Shown here in pieces: positions 46,601 to 57,700 of a stretch of DNA of 64,000 nt. Below the pieces are notes generated by a model. It saw only the letters and a list, made by a program, of their open reading frames with translations, had not been told where the DNA came from and did no database searches. The DNA is taken from assembly GCA_947044405.1 (NCBI GenBank), contig CAMRHE010000457.1, positions 608,001-672,000 on the forward strand, written 5' to 3'. The first letter of the stretch is position 1. Each line of letters opens with the position of its first letter. This DNA is from Leptodactylus fallax. Taxonomy: Eukaryota; Chordata; Amphibia; Anura; Leptodactylidae. The translations under genes and the position numbers were made by a program.

Positions 46601-49600
46601 GGACACATTGCTCTGCTCCTCCGCTAGTTATGACTGATGTAGAGGACACATTGCTCTTCTCCTCCCCTAGTTATGACTGATGTAGAGGACACATTGCTCT
46701 GCTCCTCCGCTAGTTATGACTGATGTAGAGGACACATTGCTCTGCTCCTCCACTAGTTATAGCTGATGTAGAGGACACATTGCTCTGCTCCTCCACTAGT
46801 TATAGCTGATGTAGAGGACACATTGCTCTGCTCAACATGTTTCCTTTAATGATAATCTACTGTAAATTTATCAGGAGCTAACACTACAATATACTTGGGA
46901 GATGTGTAAAGAAAGCAGTCACAGCTGATGGTGGGCTCCGGTACTTATAATGTCTGCTGGAGAGGCTGCTCCTTATATGGCAGCCTCTGCAACGCGACCT
47001 CGCCCCTTCCTCCATCTGCCCTTTAGTGGCAGCCAATGGTCGCATAGGCACCGCCCACTTTGTTTAGATGCACCACAAGGTAGTGGGAGGGGTCGATGAT
47101 GTACACAAAGAAACTGTCATCAGCAGGATAGAGCGATGTTCTTAGGTCAGTATAGCTCACCAAGCGGTAAAGGTAACTTGAAATCACATCCACATGACAT
47201 CAGGGAAAAAAATCCCATTAGAGTGCCAAAAATGAAGTAGGTATTGCGTCCAGGCCCCCATACAACGGGAACAAAAATGCAGGATGGGGCAGACAGCTCA
47301 CTGGTCATATAGAAATTTAAAAAAAAAAACACCGCCAAGACAGTGGGTGCAGTCACCTGGCCATGTACAGCAAAAAAAGCACTCCATTGTCTGTGGGTAC
47401 CACAATGGTGCCAATCCAGTTGCTATACATCTAGTCACACTTCTAGAGATTATTGACAATAAACATTTGATATCACAGCTAATATTAATGCTGAATGTAT
47501 CCCAGGAATTTTCTAGGACATGTTAGGGTATCCAGGATGTATAAAGATATTCATTGATAAATAAAATCACATATCAGAGTGTTAGAGTCACATGTAGTTT
47601 GGAGACTTCCAAATCCGCTCTTTCCCTTGAAACTGCATGGCAAAAGGATGACCCTGGTGAGATTCCCAGACTTGTGTTGCTATTTGTTTGTCTAGCCGTT
47701 GGAAATATCTCCTATATGATCCAATATGCGTCTGCGCAACTGTCTTTTTGTCTTGCCTACATAGTAGAGGGGACAGGAACATGTTGCGACATAGACTACA
47801 CCTCCCTTTGGCAGTTACTGAACTCATGAATGTTAAAAGACTGACCTGTGGCATGTGCCTTCACCACTGATCCTTTCTGGATATAGGCACACATCCTACA
47901 AGAGCCACATTTAAAGGTACCCACAGGATGAGCAGCACCAAGCCATGCTATCCTGAATTTTTGATATGGAGGACCATGCAGATGTTAGTTACATCGTGGT
48001 ACCCACAGACGATGGAGTACCTTTTTCACTCTATATGGCCCAGTGACTGCACTCACTATCTTGGCGGTGTTTTTTTTTTTTTTTTTAAATTTCTATATGA
48101 CCAGTGAGCTGTCTGCCCCATCCTGCATTTTTGTTCCCATTGTATGGGGGCCTGGACGCAATACCTACTTCATTTTTGGCACTCTAATGGGATTTTTTTC
48201 CCTGATGTCATGTGGATGTGATTTCAAGTTACCTTTACCGCTTGGTGAGCTATACTGACCTAAGAACATCGCTCTATCCTGCTGATGACAGTTTCTTTGT
48301 GTACATCATCGACCCCTCCCACTACCTTGTGGTGCATCTAAACAAAGTGGGTGGTGCCTATGCGACCATTGACTGCCACTATGGGGCAGATGGAGGAGGG
48401 GAGGAGTCACGTTGCGGAGGCTGCAATATAAGGAGCAGCCTCTCCAGCAGACATTATAAGTACCTGAGCCCACCATCAGCTGTTACTGCTTTCTTTACAC
48501 ATCTCCCAAGTATATTGTAGTGTTAGCTCCTGATCAACTTAGATTATCATTAAGGGAAACGCATTGAGCAGAGCAATGTGTCCTCTACATCAGCCATAAC
48601 TAGTGGAGGAGCAGAACAATGTGTCCTCTGTGTCAGCCATAACCGACGGAGGAGCAGAACAATGTGTCCTGTGCGTCAGCCATAACCGACGGAGGAGCAG
48701 AGCAATGTGTCCTGTGCGTCAGCCATAACCAGCGGAGGAGCAGAACAATGTGTCCTCTGCATCAGCCATAACTGGCGGAGGAGCAGAACAATGTGTCCTC
48801 TGCGTCAGCCGTAACCGGCGGAGGAGCAGAGCAATGTGTCCTCTGCGTCAGCCATAAGTAGTGGAGGAGCAGAGCAATGTGTCCTCTACATCAGCCATAA
48901 CTAGCGGAGGAGGAGAGCAATGTGTCCTCTACATCAGCCATAACTAGCGGAGGAGCAGAGCAATGTGTCCTCTACATCAGCCATAACCAGTGGAGTTGGG
49001 GGCAGGGACTGCTAATGTCTGCCATGTTTCCCTGTACAATCCACGACCATTGTCCACTCTATATCAGCCTGGATTAGGGATCAGGGAGTTAGCAGAGATT
49101 GCCAATATTTGGCATGTCATCCTGGCTATTATAGCCGATTTCCTAATAAAAATTATATTTTAATTGATTTTGGGAACCGAATATTTCTGTGAATTGCACA
49201 AACACTTTTTGATTTGGTTCAGTCACCCCCTGTGATTGTGTTTGGACCTTAAAATGTTAATTTTCTCCTTTCTGACAGTGGCAGGCAGTGTATCAAAAAT
49301 ACCAGATGGACCTAAGATGGGTTTGTGATGTCTTTAACTCCACTTTGGGAACAATGAATATTTCTTTACCTGCGATGGTCACTTCTGTACTGTATCTGCT
49401 CTCCAATGTCCCATTTCTGGTGGTCACACGGCAACAAAAATGGAGGAATTCATATGACTGAATACGGTGTATACGTAAAGAGACATCTTCAGGGAAGTTC
49501 ACCAGTGAATATGGAAATACATTACTTCTGTGTGTTGAGTCATAGGTGTAAGTTCCTTTATTATTATTGGCACATAGCTTCCTATCTCCAATATACCAGG

Positions 49601-52600
49601 TCACTTGTAGAGCTTCCCCCATGGTCTCCATTGGGTAACGACAGGGGATGATCATCTCTTCTCCTGGGACAGCCATCAGTTCCTCCACCTGAGATAACCA
49701 TCTCCCATCTATAAACAGAAGACATGAGATATACATGTATTACACAGGGTTAATAAAGCCTGGACATTGCTGAAAGATAACTTTATTCATCCTTTATGAT
49801 ACCTCCCTTTATATTGGAATTTTTTTTGTAATTTAATTTTTAGCTTTAGCTTTGAATATAGAATTTTGCATACATGTAGGAAAGGGGTTCAAATGAATTG
49901 AAAGTATCTTGACATCTGAGAGCTGGTGTATATATCATATTTACGTTATGTGCCATTCATATCTATAAGTGGGGTCCCATCTTTGTACCCTCTTTTAGGA
50001 GATCAGGTGTCCTACAGGAAGTGTAGAGTCCAACAGGAACACAACCTGTGATAAAGCATTGTTGTTTATGTACACTATTGTTGCTGAATGTATCACAATG
50101 TTCTCTCAGACGTCACAGTTTTTTCTATATTCTATATCTTATTGAATATACCATTCCATGTTGCAGTTACATCTGTAGACCAGAATTGTCCCTTCCTCTA
50201 CTTGTCCTAGAAAGTGGGAGAAACTGTAGTAATAAATTAGCAACCCTCTTAGTCTGTCGAGGCTAGTTTTGTTGAGTTGGAGCTAGCGAGAGTTAGAGAG
50301 CAGTTGCCATCTTCAGTTTGTAGAAGTTTGGGCTCGAAGAAAACTGTCCCTTTTGTTTCTCAGAGAAGATCTCTACTGCTATCTAGTGGTGGCCTGTATC
50401 CATGACTGAGACTTGCCCTGCAGCCCAACAGCGGCAGAATTGCAGGAGCAAATTTTGTGTATGTGGAAGGGGAGTTGGAGCTGGTGTCACCCCATATTCA
50501 TCACAGAGGGATGGATCGGAAGACTAGAGGGAGGGAGAGAAGCAAATGCCATTCCTATGTATACTAGACATGTAAGAGGATATTGTAGCCAAAGACAGTG
50601 AACCTCCATGTCCTGTGACTGGATGTGAAACCGTTTGATTTCTGAAGTAAAGATAGCTACAAGCTATGCCTGTTAAACTGTGACAGGACTCCTACTTATT
50701 GATTGCACCTAACATGAAGGGAACCCCACCTTCCACTAGCCAGGAGACCACCAGAAGAGTGTGCCTCAGGTGAACAATAACCACCAGCAGCATCTCCCTG
50801 ATCACTGTGCCATCATAGGGCCTGTGGGAACAATTGTTGAGAAGAAGACAACCACTGTGACCAAACCGTGAACAGTGAATGAAAATGCCAATTGTCATCT
50901 TTGGGCAAGAGGCGGACATTCCATTTGAGCAACCTGTGCAGCTGCCCATGGGCCCAGGAGGTTGGGAGGTCCAATCACCTTTACAGAAGCTTTCTACTGT
51001 CTATTAAATTGCAGGAAAATGACTAAACTAACTTTTGGCAAACAATTACTGGTGGATTGTTAAAGAGACATAAGGGGTGCTGTATACTGATGTATCAGAA
51101 AAGAGGTCTATAACTCTGCAGTTCAGGTTAGAAGGTTACTTTCCTCCTACAACTGGCGCTAATGTATCAGTTACAAGGAAAATTAGGAGAAAAAAGCAAA
51201 TACATAAAATCAACCCTCCAAAAGAATCCTAAAGAATATTTGTATCTGTCCTCATAGATCGATAACCTCTCCTCTGTTCTCGTCTCCTCCTCTTATCTTA
51301 CATGTAGAGATATTTCCAGGTTTTCTATAATCTGCAGGATTTGGAATGTCTTTTTACCTGCAAAAGTCAGTGTTGTCCCATCTAAGTCATCCCAGGCGTA
51401 GCCTATTGTAGATGCCCTGCAGCAGAATCTCATCTCATCTGAATCTTTCAGTCCTCGGATTAGGATAGACGCTGTCTGGTTGTCGGGATGGTGGACTGTA
51501 GAGATCCGACCTTTATACTCAGCTATTATATTACCAGAGCTGTCTGTGATGTCTTTCCTGATATTTTCGCAGTCTCTTCCATCACCCACTCCCCAATATA
51601 TAACAATGTGTGATCTCAGGTACTCAGGAGAGCTGTATGTACACGGGATGGTGACTGAATCTCCTTCCTTCACGTAGAGAGATTTTGGCTGGTACGTACA
51701 GTAATAATCCGATGTCCAACAAGTCCCTGTAATAAACCAGAGAGGTCAATGAGAGAAAAAATGAAATAATAAATCAGTAATAAATTCAAAGTCGTTTCAG
51801 AACAATGATGAGTTTTTGTGACAAAATATGATGTATAGGACAGCACGATGGCTCGGAGGTTTTCCCTGTAGCCTTGCAGCGCTGGAGTCCTAGGTTTGAG
51901 TCTGACCAAAGACAACATCTGCAAGGAGTTTGTATGTTCTGTGTGTGTGTTTGTGTTTCCTCCCACACTGTAAAGACATATTGATGTTTTAACACTATCT
52001 GTGTAGACCTGTGGAATATGGTGACGCTATACAAATAAGCAAAATTAAAAAGATAATAAAGTAAATAGTCTGTTATAGTATATTAGACAACTGATGTGGT
52101 ACCCAATGATTGTGTCGGTGCACCTACTAAAACCTCTGCATAAATTGGGATGAAATGGTAACAGACATCCTCTGCTGAGCCTAGGATTTGACACAATAAT
52201 GGGTCCTAATACCACAAAGACCCAGAGGTCCAGTAGGAGACAATCCCACTTTGAGGTGACTTTGGAGACAATCACTTGCCACTATTTCGTGTGGGGAGTT
52301 TCAAAAATAACCTATTATATAGTATTTATTACCCTAACAAACTTAATAATAGAACTGGAGTTGGATATTCCCATGTTCTATATAGATAGTGGCAGAGCCC
52401 TCATTATCATTTCCTCGGGTGGGCCCAAAATTGGTATAGGTGATATATAACCAGTGTAGTACTCCAGTCATCTAGACTTGATGCTTCAATAATCACAATT
52501 CTTTCAGTGGAAACTCCGGAACATGGTCTGTGTCCCTAGTCAAGGTAAGGATATATCCGCACCACCTTCTAACCACACACAGAGAAATTTTACTTACACT

Positions 52601-54712
52601 AGGCTTACACTAATATTGCTTTTCCATTGTTCAGGTCTGTTGGGAGACTCGAATAACAGAGAGGTAGACCACTTAAACAGCGGTTACACACGAAGCCTGG
52701 CGGACCCCATTGACTGTAATGGGGTCCCTCAGGTGTCCATCATTTGTACTTGACATCAGTGGAGGAAAAAGTGCTCTGTGCAGGACTTTTTCCTTGCTGA
52801 TTTTCAGCAGACACGGTGACAGCATGTGAACGTAGTCTTATTTTATAAGGCTGTGTGGTGAGGATTGATCTCGGTCAGATTGTAGTTGAGTTTTACTACA
52901 TTTCTCTAAAAGACAATGAAGAAAATTTTATTTTGTATGCCAGTCTTAATCATTACCTAGCTGGCTCTAGATATGCCAGAATTATTAAGACGCTACATCC
53001 GCATAATAATTCTGTTGTGCCTCAGAATTAAAATCTACAACAGTCAGGGAGTGGTGTGGATTTCTGGCATAACTCACACCGTTTTCTGGCATGACTTATA
53101 GTAAATTCAACAGCCCCGGGCAATTCCGCTCTGGTCCACCTTGATCCCTTTTATAAAAAGTGGCAAGTAGGGCACAGAAAGAGGACACTAGTCCATCTGT
53201 GGTACAAAAGAGGGCGGTGCAAGCAAGATGCGCTAATCTACTGTCTGCTTTCTGGCATAGAGGGGACATTAAACTCCCTCAAACTGAATTAAAAATCCAT
53301 TAAGATCAAGAAAAGAAATTCCATGTATTCTTTGTATATCCAAGATTTGCAGTGGCAACATCACCCATCAGACAGGATAGACAAGGTTGTGTGCTCTGTA
53401 TAAATCCATGTGCCTCAAGGAGACTGTACACAGTAATTCATTTTGTCCAATCCCACCAATTTTGTGGGCACTGTCCAAGAATCGAATGTGTATGGCTGAG
53501 CAGCTCTATTTTTTAGCTGAATAGGGAAGAAATCAGAAAAAGAGACTTGCTTTTAGTACATGAGCTCTGGGAGTTCACACTTTCACTTCCCTAGATTATC
53601 AGGGATATTGTCATCAACCAGTTAAGTATCTTTGGCTGCCCTTATGCGATTTACTTTCTATATGCGTTTTTGTGCCTCCTCGCGGCTCTACTGTCCACAC
53701 GATAGATATACAGTACAGGACAGTAGAGCCATGTGTAGTCAGGGACCTTCAGCATCATAGATCACTACGAGGCAAGGAGTCCCATCTCCTGACTAGGTTC
53801 GGACTGGAAACGCAGCCAATGTCTGTAAGTATCATGGACAGATCATATTCCTACTTTTTTCAATGAAGTCCTGCTTTTAGTTTCAACACTATCTGTCTAT
53901 AGTGTGGAGAGTAGAGTTGTGAGGAGACAGAGACTCCCAGCATCATAGATCACTGTGATGTAAGGAGTCCCATCTCCTAAGTTCAGACTGGGAAATGCGG
54001 CCAATGTACATACTAGATTTTCCGATGCGGATTGTAACGTGTACGGGGGGCCTGATGTGCCACACCAGGTTTTGTTAACTTTTTTCTATCTAAGTGGATC
54101 CAAAACATTCATTATTTGTTTTTAATGCATCCTTATAGGGCTTGGAGCTCCTCTTTTCTGCTCCAAATTTCCTAAATAGATGTAAATTAGAATGACAACA
54201 TTTTGGACGGTTGCAGCCACAAATAGTGGAGTTTAGGAGATTAGTGCATACTCTTTATACATTGAGAAAGAAAAAGAAAAAAAAGGTACATGGCCTAAAT
54301 CAAGACTCTCAACCCTTGAATATTCAAAATATAATATGACAAATCTTTAGTTAGACAAAAATTTAAAAACATTTAAAAAGAAAACATGTTCCTATGGGAG
54401 CACAGAAAAGAGGTAGGTATATATAAATATGGATAATATAATAGTCCTAATAAGTGACAAAATATATGTGATGTATATGTATACTCAATTAGATGTGCTG
54501 ACCCTATCATAAACCCTCACATCTCTTTAATATAAGACATCTAGAAAATAAAGTGAAAAGACAAAAAATATATGCAGTTACTCAACCTCAATGCAATGTC
54601 AGAGTTAAAACAACAATATATCAATCCAAAAACGGTATAAAACTCCTGTTATAGAGTGAATTCAATAATTAATTAGACCAAATCCTAAAACAAATGTGTA
54701 CTAATAAGTGAG

Positions 54713-54758
<46 letters not shown>

Positions 54759-57700
54759 AATTCATTCAATTTATCATAATGATTAGAGATGAGCGAATTT
54801 CTCAAAAGTTCGATTCGGCAGTTCAATTCGAAGTTCCAAAAAAAATTTGCTTCGATCCGAATTACTTCGCAAGGAATAAACAGCTATTTCCAGGCTGCAG
54901 AGAGCCGCGGTGGACGGCAAAATGGCGGAAGCCCTTGGATGCTACTGTCATGTCTCTCTGTCTCTCTCCAGTACAGACAAGTTTTATTCATGTGGAAGGA
55001 TCTGCTAACAAGCAAAGACACGCCTACCCAATCACATCACTAGAGAACATCATGTGACCGTCTGATATCACAAAGGTCCTTACTAAATATTCGTAACCGC
55101 GAAGCATCAGGAAATCCGGAATCGTGGAGAATCGAAGATTTCCTGAAATTCGATCAAATTCCACTTCTGCAGAATCGATTCGCTCATCTCTGATAATGAT
55201 AGAAAAGGAGGGGAGAGATAAAGGGCCCATGTATAAGACTATAAACACTATACCTACCCTATACTGGCATCACAAACATGACCCCACGCATATCGCCTGT
55301 AAACCAGGCTTCCTCAGGGGATAGTAAACATCCACGTCCATGGTTTGAGTGATTTATAAAGACCCGGTTCGCGTTCCAATAACAGTTTTGCGCATTACTC
55401 TTTATACATTGTACTCATTATTGAAGGGAACGTCGCGCTACAAAAATGTATTGTCGATGTATTTCAACAGAAAGTAGTTTAAACTTAAATGTGAAACCTC
55501 TCCATTGTTCGATTTCCTCTGTTGGTCTCATTTTACAACATCTCCACTTCTTTAATTTTGACACATAAAAGGGCTTCTTTCTTAATAGTTGGAGAATTCC
55601 TAAGACGTGGAGGCTGCAAGCAAGTGACTGTACTGTAGGTCTATGCAGAGGATTTAGATCTCTGTATCCTAAAATTGGACTGATATAAAAGTGTAGTAAG
55701 AAATTAGCACTTAAAGTGTAACCATTTTATTTATTTATTTTTTGCGATTATGTCAGGGGTTGTTTTGTGATATACAGTGCCTTGCAAAAGTATTCGGCCC
55801 CCTTGAACTTTTCAACCTTTTGATATATTCTGGAGTCAGATGAAACACGTGTCAGGGTCTTAACTTCACACTTTTTTCATCAAGTCTTTGGGTAAGGTTA
55901 CGTTCACATCTGCACTCATTGCCCATTTGGGGATTCCATCCCCCTTTCCACTTAAAAAATGTAGAGAGAAAAGCAGGACTTTTCACATTTTTCAGGCTGA
56001 AACCTGGCGAAAACCTGGAGGAGCCCATTATAGTCCTTTTTCCTTACTTCTTGTGTTCTTCATTGCTGTGGAGTCTGAATATACAGTACCTTGCGAAAGT
56101 ATTCGGCCCCCTTGAACTTTTCAACCTTTTGCCACATTTCAGGCTTCAAACATAAGGATATCAAATTGAGATTTTTTGGTGAAGATTCAACAACAAGTGG
56201 GACACAACTGTGAAGTGGAACGAAATTTATTGGTTATTTTAAACTTTTGTAAAAATAAAAAACTGAAAAGTGGGGCGTGCAATATTATTCGGCCCCTTTA
56301 CTTTCAGTGCAGCAAACTCACTCCAGAAGTTCAGTGAGGATCTCTGAATGATCCAATGTTGTCCTAAATGACTGATGATGATAAATATAATCCACCTGTG
56401 TGTAATCAAGTCTCTGTATAAATGCACCTGCTCTGTGATAGGCTCAGGGTTCTGTTTAAAGCGCAGAGAGCATCATGAAGACCAAGGAACACACCAGGCA
56501 GGTCCGTGATACTGTTGTGGAGAAGTTTAAAGCTGGATTTGGATACAAAAAAGATTTCCCAAACTTTAATCATCCCAAGGAGCACTGTGCAAGTGATCAT
56601 ATTGAAATGGAAGGAGTATCAGACCACTGCAATTCTACCAAGACCCGGCCGTCCCTCTAAACTTTCATCTCAAACAAGGAGAAGACTGATCAGAGATGCA
56701 GCCAAGAGGCCCATGATCACTCTGGATGAACTGCAGAGATCTACAGCTGAGGTGGGAGAGTCTGTCCATAGGACAACAATCAGTCGTATACTGCACAAAT
56801 CTGGCCTTTATGGAAGAGTGGCAAGAAGAAAGACATTTCTCAAAGATATCCATAAAAAGTCTTGTTTAAAGTTTGCCACAAGCCACCCGGGAGACATACC
56901 AAACATGTGGAAGAAGGTGCTCTGCTCAGATGAAACCAAAATCAAACTTTTTGGCCACAATGCAAAACAATATGTTTGGCGTAAAAGCAACACAGCTCAT
57001 CACCCTGAACACACCATCCCCACTGTCAAACATGGTGGTGGCAGCATCATGGTTTGGGCCTGCTTTTCTTCAGCAGGGACAGGGAAGATGGTTAAAATTG
57101 ATGGGAAGATGGATGGAGCCAAATACAGGACCATTCTGGAAAAAAACCTGTTGGAGTCTGCCAAAGACCTGAGACTGGGACGGAGATTTATCTTCCAACA
57201 AGACAATGATCCCAAACATAAAGCAAAATCTACAATGGAATGGTTCACAAATAAATGTATCCAGGTGTTAGAATGGCCAAGTCAAAGTCCAGACCTGAAT
57301 CCAATCGAGAATCTGTGGAAAGAGCTGAAAACTGCTGTTCACAAACGCTCTCCATCCAACCTCACTGAGCTCCAGCTGTTTTCCAAGGAAGAATGGGCAA
57401 GAATTTCAGTCTCTCAATGTGCAAAACTGATAGAGACATACCCCAAGCGACTTGCAGCTGTAATCGCAGCAAAAGTATTAACTTAAGGGGGCCGAATAAT
57501 TTGGTACGCCACACTTTTCAGTTTTTTATTTTTTACAAAAGTTTAAAATATCCAAAAAATTTCGTTCCACTTCACGATTGTGTCCCACTTGTTGTTGATT
57601 CTTCACCAAAAAATAAAAATTTTATATCCTTATGTTTGAAGCCTGAAATGTGGCAAAAGGTTGAAAAGTTCAAGGGGGCCGAATACTTTCGCAAGGCACT

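Larger units (their letters stand above)
43628..49196. mobile_element. Giant foldback element in gene B intron 3
   Basis: About 5.6 kb. Outer inverted ends AATTCACAGAAATATTC...TTTTATTAGGAAATCGGCT (43,628-43,692) pair with 49,130-49,196. Then a 43-bp minisatellite (left about 61 units, right about 10, opposite orientation), then inner arms of about 575 bp (46,833-47,405 against 47,990-48,570), then a 0.6-kb non-repeated core. The left outer arm has about 370 bp (43,705-44,075) with no partner on the right. The matching place in gene A intron 3 lacks it. A clear TSD was not found. Confidence 0.8.

Noticed and set aside
44206..46832. CRISPR-like or satellite array
   Set aside because: Units are directly adjacent 43-mers without spacers, in a eukaryotic genome; it is a minisatellite within a foldback element.
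47147..48258. Two similar 69-71 codon open frames (47,147-47,356 minus and 48,043-48,258 plus)
   Set aside because: They are the same sequence in the two inverted arms of the foldback, so their likeness is explained by the palindrome. No recognised domain.
51838..51920. Possible tRNA gene (A-box and B-box like motifs)
   Set aside because: No cloverleaf, decayed boxes, followed by a SINE body and A-rich tail.
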